Part shown: positions 1 through 10,953 of the stretch, in pieces | Layout: every line of letters starts with the position of its first letter | How positions within the stretch are numbered: the first letter of the stretch is position 1 | Source of the DNA: Prosopocoilus inquinatus | Lineage: Eukaryota; Arthropoda; Insecta; Coleoptera; Lucanidae | Reading direction: 5' to 3' | Assembly (NCBI GenBank): GCA_036172665.1 | Contig: JAYKNF010000028.1 | Coordinates: 124,001-188,000 of the forward strand | Length of the DNA stretch: 64,000 nucleotides | The notes under the pieces: model-generated | The model's database searches: none | What the model saw: only the letters and a program-made list of their open reading frames with translations | Told to the model about the DNA's origin: nothing | Position numbers and translations under genes: made by a program

Positions 1-149
1 CGTGTTGTTTCGTTGAAAACTATTTCCTGCTTCTGCTGCGTCCAAAAACTTTGTATCTCACATCAGAGTTACTGGAGTCCATCCAAACGTAAAATAACAC
101 GATAGATGAGTAAGGATCGATTAGATACATCACAGGAACAACGCTAATA
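1..149. repeat. Monomer A1 of the 7-mer HOR
   Basis: Marked by GTTGAAAAC, TTTCCTGC instead of TTTCCAGC, CCAAAAACTTTG, and GTAAAATAACACG. It carries the best CENP-B-box-like half site of the window at 8-24. It repeats at 1044, 2087, 3130 and 4173. Confidence 0.95.
8..24 (+). promoter_or_regulatory. CENP-B-box-like half site (representative, monomer A1)
   Basis: TTTCGTTGAAAACTATT aligned to the published 17-bp CENP-B box consensus matches 12 of the first 13 positions, including the essential TTCG, A and C. It lacks the GGG of the 3' half, so 6 of 9 essential bases are present. This best version occurs only in A1 (also near 1051, 2094, 3137 and 4180). Most other monomers have TTTCGTTTAAAAC or TTTCGTTCAAAAC, with 11 of 13. 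It could be chance, because it is part of the conserved monomer core. Binding is not implied. Confidence 0.3.
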
Positions 150-298
150 CGTGTTGTTTCGTTCAAAACTATTTCCAGATTCTGCTGCGTCCGAGAACTT
201 TGTATCTCACATCAGAGTTACTGGAGTCCATACAAACGTCAAATAACATGATAGATGAGTAAGGATCGATTAGATACATCACAGGAACAACGCTAATA
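150..298. repeat. Monomer A2 of the 7-mer HOR
   Basis: Marked by GTTCAAAAC, CCAGATTCTGC, CCGAGAACTTTG and GTCCATACAAACG. It repeats at +1043 intervals. Confidence 0.95.
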
Positions 299-447
299 CG
301 TGTGGTTTCGTTTAAAACTATTTCCAGCTTCTGCTGCGTCCGAAAACGTCGTATCTCACATCAAAGTTACTGGAGTCCATCTAAACGTCAAATAACATAG
401 TAGATAAGTAAGGATCGATTAGATACATCACAGGAACAACGCTAATA
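299..447. repeat. Monomer A3 of the 7-mer HOR
   Basis: Marked by GTGTGGTTTCG (one base changed from GTGTTGTTTCG), CGAAAACGTCG, CATCAAAG, CATCTAAACG and CATAGTAGATAAG. Confidence 0.95.
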
Positions 448-596
448 CGTGTTGTTTCGTTCAAAACTATTTCCAGCTTCTGCAGCGTCCGATAACTTTT
501 TATCTCACATCAGAGTTACTGGAGTCCGTCCAAACGTCAAATAACATGATAGATGAGTAAGGATCGATTAGACACATCACAGGAACAACGCTAATA
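448..596. repeat. Monomer A4 of the 7-mer HOR
   Basis: Marked by CTGCAGCG (a PstI-type hexamer), CCGATAACTTTTTATC, GTCCGTCCAAAC and GACACATC. Relatives with CCGATAACTTTTTATC occur in region B near 10625, 18530 and 20913. Confidence 0.95.
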
Positions 597-745
597 TGTG
601 TTGTTTCGTTTAAAACTATTTCCAGCTGCTGCTGCGTCCGAAGACGTCGTATCTCACATCAGACTTACTGGAGTCCATCCAAACATCAAATAACATGTTA
701 GATAAGTAAGGATCGCTTAGATACATCACAGGAACAACGCTAATA
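597..745. repeat. Monomer A5 of the 7-mer HOR
   Basis: Begins TGTG instead of CGTG. Marked by CAGCTGCTGCTGCG, CGAAGACGTCG, CAGACTTAC, AAACATCAAAT, CATGTTAG and GATCGCTTAG; the last variant is absent from the truncated fifth HOR copy and locates the region A/B junction. Confidence 0.95.
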
Positions 746-894
746 CGTGTTGTTTCGTTCAAAACTATTTCCAGCTTCTGCTGCATCCTAGAACTTTGTA
801 TCTCACATCAGAGTTACTGGAGTCCGTCCAAACGTCAAATAACATGATGGATGAGTAAGGATCGATTAGATACATCACAGGAACAACGCTAATA
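746..894. repeat. Monomer A6 of the 7-mer HOR
   Basis: Marked by CTGCATCCTAGAACTTTG, GTCCGTCC and GATGGATGAG. A close relative, without the GATGG change, sits near 9560 in region B. Confidence 0.95.
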
Positions 895-1043
895 TGTGTT
901 GTTTCGTTTAAAACTATTTCCAGCTGCTGCTGCGTCCGAAAATTTCGTATCTCACATTAGAGTTACTGGAGTCCATCGAAACGTCAAATAACATAGTAGC
1001 TAAGTAAGGATCGATTAGATACATCACAGGAACAACGCTAATG
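895..1043. repeat. Monomer A7 of the 7-mer HOR
   Basis: Begins TGTG. Marked by CTGCTGCTGCG, AAAATTTCG, CATTAGAG, CATCGAAACG and CATAGTAGCTAAG, and ends in CTAATG, so the next unit starts GCGTG. Confidence 0.95.
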
Positions 1044-1052
1044 CGTGTTGTT
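1031..1052. other. Dyad symmetry at the monomer junction (representative)
   Basis: AACAACGC at 1031-1038, TAAT loop at 1039-1042, and GCGT at 1043-1046. After a two-base GT bulge the stem continues with TGTT at 1049-1052, pairing with AACA. An alternative pairing is AACAAC with GTTGTT, for example 137-142 with 153-158. The element is rebuilt at most monomer junctions. Units reading GGAACATAGC or GGAACATCGC have lost the left arm of the AACAAC pairing. Confidence 0.5.
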
Positions 1053-2086
1053 TCGTTGAAAACTATTTCCTGCTTCTGCTGCGTCCAAAAACTTTGTATC
1101 TCACATCAGAGTTACTGGAGTCCATCCAAACGTAAAATAACACGATAGATGAGTAAGGATCGATTAGATACATCACAGGAACAACGCTAATACGTGTTGT
1201 TTCGTTCAAAACTATTTCCAGATTCTGCTGCGTCCGAGAACTTTGTATCTCACATCAGAGTTACTGGAGTCCATACAAACGTCAAATAACATGATAGATG
1301 AGTAAGGATCGATTAGATACATCACAGGAACAACGCTAATACGTGTGGTTTCGTTTAAAACTATTTCCAGCTTCTGCTGCGTCCGAAAACGTCGTATCTC
1401 ACATCAAAGTTACTGGAGTCCATCTAAACGTCAAATAACATAGTAGATAAGTAAGGATCGATTAGATACATCACAGGAACAACGCTAATACGTGTTGTTT
1501 CGTTCAAAACTATTTCCAGCTTCTGCAGCGTCCGATAACTTTTTATCTCACATCAGAGTTACTGGAGTCCGTCCAAACGTCAAATAACATGATAGATGAG
1601 TAAGGATCGATTAGACACATCACAGGAACAACGCTAATATGTGTTGTTTCGTTTAAAACTATTTCCAGCTGCTGCTGCGTCCGAAGACGTCGTATCTCAC
1701 ATCAGACTTACTGGAGTCCATCCAAACATCAAATAACATGTTAGATAAGTAAGGATCGCTTAGATACATCACAGGAACAACGCTAATACGTGTTGTTTCG
1801 TTCAAAACTATTTCCAGCTTCTGCTGCATCCTAGAACTTTGTATCTCACATCAGAGTTACTGGAGTCCGTCCAAACGTCAAATAACATGATGGATGAGTA
1901 AGGATCGATTAGATACATCACAGGAACAACGCTAATATGTGTTGTTTCGTTTAAAACTATTTCCAGCTGCTGCTGCGTCCGAAAATTTCGTATCTCACAT
2001 TAGAGTTACTGGAGTCCATCGAAACGTCAAATAACATAGTAGCTAAGTAAGGATCGATTAGATACATCACAGGAACAACGCTAATG
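1044..2086. repeat. 7-mer HOR copy 2
   Basis: A second full 1043-bp copy of monomers A1-A7; no difference from copy 1 was seen. Confidence 0.95.
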
Positions 2087-3129
2087 CGTGTTGTTTCGTT
2101 GAAAACTATTTCCTGCTTCTGCTGCGTCCAAAAACTTTGTATCTCACATCAGAGTTACTGGAGTCCATCCAAACGTAAAATAACACGATAGATGAGTAAG
2201 GATCGATTAGATACATCACAGGAACAACGCTAATACGTGTTGTTTCGTTCAAAACTATTTCCAGATTCTGCTGCGTCCGAGAACTTTGTATCTCACATCA
2301 GAGTTACTGGAGTCCATACAAACGTCAAATAACATGATAGATGAGTAAGGATCGATTAGATACATCACAGGAACAACGCTAATACGTGTGGTTTCGTTTA
2401 AAACTATTTCCAGCTTCTGCTGCGTCCGAAAACGTCGTATCTCACATCAAAGTTACTGGAGTCCATCTAAACGTCAAATAACATAGTAGATAAGTAAGGA
2501 TCGATTAGATACATCACAGGAACAACGCTAATACGTGTTGTTTCGTTCAAAACTATTTCCAGCTTCTGCAGCGTCCGATAACTTTTTATCTCACATCAGA
2601 GTTACTGGAGTCCGTCCAAACGTCAAATAACATGATAGATGAGTAAGGATCGATTAGACACATCACAGGAACAACGCTAATATGTGTTGTTTCGTTTAAA
2701 ACTATTTCCAGCTGCTGCTGCGTCCGAAGACGTCGTATCTCACATCAGACTTACTGGAGTCCATCCAAACATCAAATAACATGTTAGATAAGTAAGGATC
2801 GCTTAGATACATCACAGGAACAACGCTAATACGTGTTGTTTCGTTCAAAACTATTTCCAGCTTCTGCTGCATCCTAGAACTTTGTATCTCACATCAGAGT
2901 TACTGGAGTCCGTCCAAACGTCAAATAACATGATGGATGAGTAAGGATCGATTAGATACATCACAGGAACAACGCTAATATGTGTTGTTTCGTTTAAAAC
3001 TATTTCCAGCTGCTGCTGCGTCCGAAAATTTCGTATCTCACATTAGAGTTACTGGAGTCCATCGAAACGTCAAATAACATAGTAGCTAAGTAAGGATCGA
3101 TTAGATACATCACAGGAACAACGCTAATG
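2087..3129. repeat. 7-mer HOR copy 3
   Basis: A third full 1043-bp copy of A1-A7, indistinguishable by eye from copies 1 and 2. Confidence 0.95.
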
Positions 3130-4172
3130 CGTGTTGTTTCGTTGAAAACTATTTCCTGCTTCTGCTGCGTCCAAAAACTTTGTATCTCACATCAGAGTTA
3201 CTGGAGTCCATCCAAACGTAAAATAACACGATAGATGAGTAAGGATCGATTAGATACATCACAGGAACAACGCTAATACGTGTTGTTTCGTTCAAAACTA
3301 TTTCCAGATTCTGCTGCGTCCGAGAACTTTGTATCTCACATCAGAGTTACTGGAGTCCATACAAACGTCAAATAACATGATAGATGAGTAAGGATCGATT
3401 AGATACATCACAGGAACAACGCTAATACGTGTGGTTTCGTTTAAAACTATTTCCAGCTTCTGCTGCGTCCGAAAACGTCGTATCTCACATCAAAGTTACT
3501 GGAGTCCATCTAAACGTCAAATAACATAGTAGATAAGTAAGGATCGATTAGATACATCACAGGAACAACGCTAATACGTGTTGTTTCGTTCAAAACTATT
3601 TCCAGCTTCTGCAGCGTCCGATAACTTTTTATCTCACATCAGAGTTACTGGAGTCCGTCCAAACGTCAAATAACATGATAGATGAGTAAGGATCGATTAG
3701 ACACATCACAGGAACAACGCTAATATGTGTTGTTTCGTTTAAAACTATTTCCAGCTGCTGCTGCGTCCGAAGACGTCGTATCTCACATCAGACTTACTGG
3801 AGTCCATCCAAACATCAAATAACATGTTAGATAAGTAAGGATCGCTTAGATACATCACAGGAACAACGCTAATACGTGTTGTTTCGTTCAAAACTATTTC
3901 CAGCTTCTGCTGCATCCTAGAACTTTGTATCTCACATCAGAGTTACTGGAGTCCGTCCAAACGTCAAATAACATGATGGATGAGTAAGGATCGATTAGAT
4001 ACATCACAGGAACAACGCTAATATGTGTTGTTTCGTTTAAAACTATTTCCAGCTGCTGCTGCGTCCGAAAATTTCGTATCTCACATTAGAGTTACTGGAG
4101 TCCATCGAAACGTCAAATAACATAGTAGCTAAGTAAGGATCGATTAGATACATCACAGGAACAACGCTAATG
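3130..4172. repeat. 7-mer HOR copy 4
   Basis: A fourth full 1043-bp copy of A1-A7, indistinguishable by eye from the others. Confidence 0.95.
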
Positions 4173-4887
4173 CGTGTTGTTTCGTTGAAAACTATTTCCT
4201 GCTTCTGCTGCGTCCAAAAACTTTGTATCTCACATCAGAGTTACTGGAGTCCATCCAAACGTAAAATAACACGATAGATGAGTAAGGATCGATTAGATAC
4301 ATCACAGGAACAACGCTAATACGTGTTGTTTCGTTCAAAACTATTTCCAGATTCTGCTGCGTCCGAGAACTTTGTATCTCACATCAGAGTTACTGGAGTC
4401 CATACAAACGTCAAATAACATGATAGATGAGTAAGGATCGATTAGATACATCACAGGAACAACGCTAATACGTGTGGTTTCGTTTAAAACTATTTCCAGC
4501 TTCTGCTGCGTCCGAAAACGTCGTATCTCACATCAAAGTTACTGGAGTCCATCTAAACGTCAAATAACATAGTAGATAAGTAAGGATCGATTAGATACAT
4601 CACAGGAACAACGCTAATACGTGTTGTTTCGTTCAAAACTATTTCCAGCTTCTGCAGCGTCCGATAACTTTTTATCTCACATCAGAGTTACTGGAGTCCG
4701 TCCAAACGTCAAATAACATGATAGATGAGTAAGGATCGATTAGACACATCACAGGAACAACGCTAATATGTGTTGTTTCGTTTAAAACTATTTCCAGCTG
4801 CTGCTGCGTCCGAAGACGTCGTATCTCACATCAGACTTACTGGAGTCCATCCAAACATCAAATAACATGTTAGATAAGTAAGGATCG
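4173..4887. repeat. 7-mer HOR copy 5, truncated
   Basis: Monomers A1-A4 and most of A5. Identity to the HOR breaks at 4888, where GATCGTTTAG replaces GATCGCTTAG; the following unit begins AGGTG and is of region B type. Confidence 0.92.
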
Positions 4888-5740
4888 TTTAGATACATCA
4901 CAGGAACAACGCTAATAGGTGTTGTTTCGTTTAAAACTATTTCCAGCTTCTGCTGCGTCCGAAAACGTCGTATCTCACATCATAGTTACTGGAGACCATC
5001 GAAACGACAAATGACATGATAGATAAATAAGGATCGATTAGATACAGCACAGGAACAACGCTAATACGTGTTGTTTCGTTCAAAACTATTTCCAGCTTCT
5101 TCTGCGTCCAAAAACTTTGTATCTCACATCAGAGTTACTGGAGTCCATCCAAACGTAAAATAACATGATAGATGAGTAAGGATCGATTAGATACATCACA
5201 GGAACATCGCTAATACGTGTTGTTTCCTTTAAAACTATTTCCAGCTCCTGCTGCGTCCAAAAACTTTGTATCTCACATCAGACTTACTGGAGTCCATCCA
5301 AACGTCAAATAACATGTTAGATAAGTAAGGATCGTTTAGATACATCACAGGAACAACGCTAATACGTGTTGTTTCGTTCAAAACTATTTCCAGCTACTGC
5401 TGCGTCCGAGAACTTTGTATCTCACATCAGAGTTACTGGAGACCATCCAAACGTCAAATAACATGATAGATGAGTAAGGATCGATTAGATACATCACAGG
5501 AACAACGCTAATACGTGTTGTTTCGTTTAAAACTATTTCCAGCTCCTGCTGCGTCCAAAAACTTCGTATCTCACATCAGAGTTACTAGAGTCCATCGAAA
5601 CGTCAAATAACATGATAGATGAGTAAGGATCGATTAGATACATCACAGGAACAACGCTAATGCGTGTTGTTTCATTTAAAACTATTTCCAGCTTCTGTTG
5701 CGTCCGAAAATTTCGTACCTCACCTCAGAGTTACTGGAGT

Positions 5741-5755
5741 CCATGAAATGTCAAA
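5741..5755. repeat. 148-bp monomer marker (-1)
   Basis: CCATGAAATGTC replaces CCATCGAAACGTC, losing one base. The same scar is at 13644, 20057, 22440 and 24674, so all five monomers descend from one deletion event carried along by HOR duplication. Confidence 0.9.
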
Positions 5756-8700
5756 TAACATAGTAGATAAGTAAGGATCGATTAGATACATGACACAAAC
5801 AACGCTAATACGTGTTGTTTCGTTCAAAACTATTTCCAGCTTCTGCTGCGTCCGAGAAATTTTTATCTCACATCAGAGATACTGGAGTCCATCCAAACGT
5901 CAAATAACATGATAGATGAGTAAGGATCGATTAGATACATCACAGGAACAACGCTAATACGTGTTGTTTCGTTTAAAACTATTTCCAGCTTCTGCTGCGT
6001 CCGAAAATTTCGTATCTCACATCAAAGTTACTGGAGTCCATCGAAACGTCAAATAACATAGTAGATAAGTAAGGATCGATTAGATACATCACAGGAACAA
6101 CGCAAATACTTGTTGTTTCGTTCAAAACTATTTCCAGCTTCTGCTGCGTCCTAGAACTTTGTATCTCACATCACAGTTACTGGAGTCCGTCCAAACGTCA
6201 AATAACATGATAGATGAGTAAGGATCGATTAGATACATCACAGGAACAACGCTAATATGTGTTGTTTCGTTTAAAACTATTTCCAGCTGCTGCTGCGTCC
6301 GAAAATTTCGTATCTCACATTAGAGTTACTGGAGTCCATCGAAAAGTCAAATAACATAGTAGCTAAGTAAGGATCGATTAGATACATCACAGGAACAACG
6401 CTAATGCGTGTTGTTTCATTTAAAACTATTTCCAGCTTCTGCTGCGTCCGAAAATTTCGTATCTCACATCAAAGTTACTGGAGTCCATCCAAACGTCAAA
6501 TAACATGATAGATGAGTAAGGATCGATTAGATACATCACAGGAACAACGCTAATACGTGTTGTTTCGTTTAAAACTATTTCCAGTTTCTGCTGCGTCCGA
6601 AAACGTCGTATCTCACATCAAAGTTACTGGAGTCCATCCAAACGTCAAATAACATGTTAGATAAGTAAGGATCGTTTAGATACATCACAGGAACAACGCT
6701 AATAGGTGTTGTTTCGTTTAAAACTATTTCCAGCTTCTGCTGCGTCCGAAAACGTCGTATCTCACATCAAAGTTACTGGAGTCCATCCAAACGTCAAATA
6801 ACATGTTAGATAAGTAAGGATCGTTTAGATACATCACAGGAACAACGCTAATAGGTGTTGTTTCGTTCAAAACTATTTCCTGCTTCTGCTGCGTCCAAAA
6901 ACTTTGTATCTCACATCAGAGTTACTGGAGTCCATCCAAACGTAAAATAACACGATGGATGAGTAAGGATCGATTAGATACATCACAGGAACATAGCTAA
7001 TGCGTGTTGTTTCGTTTTAAACTATTTCCAGCTTCTGCTGCGTCCAAAAATTTCGTATCTCACATCAGAATTACTAGAGTCCATCGAAACGTCAAATAAC
7101 ATGATAGATGAGTAAGGATCGATTAGATACATCACAGGAACAACGCTAATGCGTGTTGTTTCGTTTAAAACTATTTCCAGCTTCTGCTGCGTCCGAAAAT
7201 TTCGTATCTCACTTCAGAGTTACTGGAGTCCATCGAAACGTCAAATAACATAGTAGATAAGTAAGGATCGATTAGATACATCACAGGAACAACGCTAATA
7301 CGTGTTGTTTCGTTCAAAACTATTTCCAGCTTCTGCTGCGTCCGAGAACTTTGTATCTCACATCAGAGTTACTTTAGTCCATTCAAACGTCAAATAACAT
7401 GCTAGATAAGTAAGGATCTATTAGATACATCACAGGAACAACGCTAATATGTGTTGTTTCGTTTGAAACTATTTCCAGCTCCTGCTGCGTCCAAAAACTT
7501 CGTATCTCACATCAGAGTTACTGGAGTCCATCGAAACGACAAATAACATGATAGATAAGTAAGGATCGATTAGATACAGCACAGGAACAACGCTAATACG
7601 TGTTGTTTCGTTTAAAACTATTTAAAGCTTCTGCTGCGTCCGAAAATTTCGTATCTCACATCAGAGTTACTGGAGTCCATCGAAACGTCAAATAACATAG
7701 TAGATAAGTAAGGATCGATTAGATACATCACAGGAACAACGCTAATGCGTGTTGTTTCGTTTAAAACTATTTCCAGCTCCTGCTGCGTCCAAAAACTTTG
7801 TATCTCACATCAGAGTTACTGGAGTCCATCCAAACGTAAAATAACATGATAGATGAGTAAGGATCGATTAGATACATCACAGGAACATAGCTAATGCGTG
7901 TTGTTTCGTTTTAAACTATTTCCAGCTTCTGCTGCGTCCGAAAACGTCGTATCTAACATCACAGTTACTGGAGTCCATCGAAACGACAAATAACATGATA
8001 GATAAGTAAGGATCGATTAGATACATCACAGGAACAACGCTAATACGTGTTGTTTCGTTTAAAACTATTTCCAGTTCCTGCTACGTCCAAAAACTTTGTA
8101 TCTCACATCAGAGTTACTGGAGTCCATCCAAACGTAAAATAACATGATAGATGAGTAAGGATCGATTAGATACATCACAGGAACAACGCTAATGCGTGTT
8201 GTTTCGTTTAAAACTATTTCCAGCTTCTGCTGCGTCCGAAAATTTCGTATCTCACATCAAAGTTACTGGAGTCCATCCAAACGTCAAATAACATGTTAGA
8301 TAAGTAAGGATCGTTTAGATACATCACAGGAACAACGCTAATACGTGTTGTTTGGTTTAAAACTATTTCCAGCTCCTGCTGCGTCCAAAAACTTCGTATC
8401 TCACATCAGAATTACTGGAGTCCATCCAAACGTCAAATAACATGATAGATGAGTAAGGATCGATTAGATACATCACAGGAACAACGCTAATACGTGTTGT
8501 TTCATTTAAAACTATTTCCAGTTTCTGCTGCGTCCGAAAACGTCGTATCTCACATCAAAGTTACTGGAGTCCATCCAAACGTCAAACAACATGTTAGATA
8601 AGTAAGGATCGTTTAGGTACATCACAGGAACAACGCTAATAGGTGTTGTTTCGTTTAAAACTATTTCCAGCTGCTGCTGCGTCCGAAAACGTCGTACCTC

Positions 8701-10220
8701 ACATCAGAATTACTGGAGTCCATCCATACGTCAAATAACATGTTAGATAAGTAAGGATCGTTTAGATACATCACAGGAACAACGCTAATACGTGTTGTTT
8801 CGTTCAAAACTATTTCCAGCTTCTGCTGCATCCTAGAACTTTGTATCTCACATCAGAGTTACTGGAGTCCATCCAAACGTAAAATAACACGATAGATGAG
8901 TAAGGATCGATTAGATACATCACAGGAACATCGCTAATGCGTGTTGTTTCGTTTAAAACTATTTCCAGCTTCTGCTGCGTCCGAAAACGTCGTATCTCAC
9001 ATCAGAGTTACTGGAGTCCGTCCAAACGTCAAATAACATGATAGATGAGTAAGGATCGATTAGATACAACACAGGAACAACGCTAATATGTGTTGTTTCG
9101 TTCAAAACTATTTCCTGCTTCTGCTGCGTCCAAAAACTTTGTATCTCACATCAGAGTTACTGGAGTCCATCCAAACGTAAAATAACACGATAGATGAGTA
9201 AGGATCGATTAGATACATCACAGGAACATCGCTAATGCGTGTTGTTTCGTTTAAAACTATTTCCAGCTTCTGCTGCGTCCGAAAACGTCGTATCTCACAT
9301 CAAAGTTACTGGAGTCCATCCAAACGTCAAATAACATGTTAGATAAGTAAGGATCGTTTAGATACATCACAGGAACAACGCTAATAGGTGTTGTTTCGTT
9401 TAAAGCTATTTCCAGCTGCTGCTGCGTCCGAAAACGTCGTATCTCACATCAGAATTACTGGAGTCCATCCATACGTCAAATAACATGTTAGATAAGTAAG
9501 GATCGTTTAGATACATCACAGGAACAACGCTAATACGTGTTGTTTCGTTCAAAACTATTTCCAGCTTCTGCTGCATCCTAGAACTTTGTATCTCACATCA
9601 GAGTTACTGGAGTCCGTCCAAACGTCAAATAACATGATAGATGAGTAAGGATCGATTATATACATCACAGGAAGAACGCTAATATGTGTTGTTTCGTTTA
9701 AAACTATTTCCAGCTGCTGCTGCTTCCGAAAATTTCGTATCTCACATTAGAGTTACTGGAGTCCATCGAAACGTCAAATAACATAGTAGCTAAGAAAGGA
9801 TCGATTAGATATATCACAGGAACAACGCTAATACGTGTTGTTTCGTTCAAAACTATTTCCTGCTTCTGCTGCGTCCAAAAACTTTGTATCTCACATCAGA
9901 GTTACTGGAGTCCATCCAAACGTAAAATAACACGATAGATGAGTAAGGATCGATTAGATACATCACAGGAACATCGCTAATGCGTGTTGTTTCGTTTAAA
10001 ACTATTTCCAGCTTCTGCTGCGTCCGAAAACGTCGTATCTCACATCAGATTTACTGGAGTCCATCGAAACGACAAATAACATGATAGATAAGTAAGGATC
10101 GATTAGATACAGCACAGGAACAACGCTAATACGTGTTGTTTCGTTCAAAACTATTTCCAGCTTCTGCTGCGTCCGAGAACTTTGTATCTCACATCAGAGT
10201 TACTGGAGTCCGTCCAAACG

Positions 10221-10262
10221 TCAAATATATGAGTAAGGATATATATATACATGATAGATTAG
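10221..10262. repeat. Block-swapped monomer with AT run (+7)
   Basis: The usual order is CAAATA, ACATGATAG, ATGAGTAAGGAT, then TTAGATAC. Here ATGAGTAAGGAT comes first, then an ATATATAT run, then ACATGATAG, then ATTAGATAC. The two blocks have changed order and the monomer gains 7 bp. A second copy lies at 18124, exactly 7903 bp on. Confidence 0.85.
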
Positions 10263-10953
10263 ATACATCACAGGTACAACGCTAATATGTGTTGTTTCGT
10301 TTAAAACTATTTCCAGCTGCTGCTGCGTCCGAAAATTTCGTATCTCACATTAGAGTTACTGGAGTCCATCGAAACGTCAAATAACATAGTAGCTAAGTAA
10401 GGATCGATTAGATACATCACAGGAACAACGCTAATACGTGTTGTTTCGTTTAAGACTATTTCCAGCTTCTGCTGTGTCCGAAAACGTCGTATCTCACATC
10501 AAAGTTACTGGAGTCCATCCAAACGTCAAATAACATGCTAGATAAGTAAGGATCGTTTAGATACATCACAGGAACAACGCTAATACGTGTTGTTTCGTTC
10601 AAAACTGTTTCCAGCTTCTGCTGCGTCCGATAACTTTTTATCTCACATCAGAGTTACTGGAGTCCGTCCAAACGTCAGATAACATGATAGATGAGTAAGG
10701 ATCGATTAGACACATCACAGGAACAACGCTAATATGTGTTGTTTCGTTTAAAACTATTTCCAGCTGCTGCTGCGTCCGAAAACGTCGTATCTAACATCAG
10801 ACTTAATGGAGTCCATCCAAACGTCAAATAACATGTTAGATAAGTAAGGATCGTTTAGATACATCACAGGAACAACGCTAATACGTGTTGTTTCGTTCAA
10901 AACTATTTCCAGCTTCTGCTGCGTCCTAGAACTTTGTATCTCACATCAGAGTT

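Larger units (their letters stand above)
1..4887. repeat. Region A: 7-monomer HOR, 1043 bp, 4.7 copies
   Basis: The diagnostic start (GTTGAAAAC followed by TTTCCTGC) recurs at 1, 1044, 2087, 3130 and 4173, exactly 1043 bp (7 x 149) apart. I saw no difference between copies, so this block looks very recently amplified or actively homogenised. It ends inside the fifth copy: at 4888 the sequence reads GATCGTTTAG where earlier copies have GATCGCTTAG, and region B type monomers follow. Several member monomers (GCATCCTAGAAC, CATTAGAG with TAGCTAAG, TTTCCTGC) have relatives at 9540-9880, so the unit was probably seeded from neighbouring B sequence. Confidence 0.97.

Noticed and set aside
8..24. True CENP-B box
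   Set aside because: The essential GGG of the 3' half is missing in all monomers examined, so only a half-site resemblance is reported.
10240..10250. AT run as a microsatellite or TATA promoter
   Set aside because: The run is only about five AT units and is explained as filler in a block swap; no transcription unit follows.
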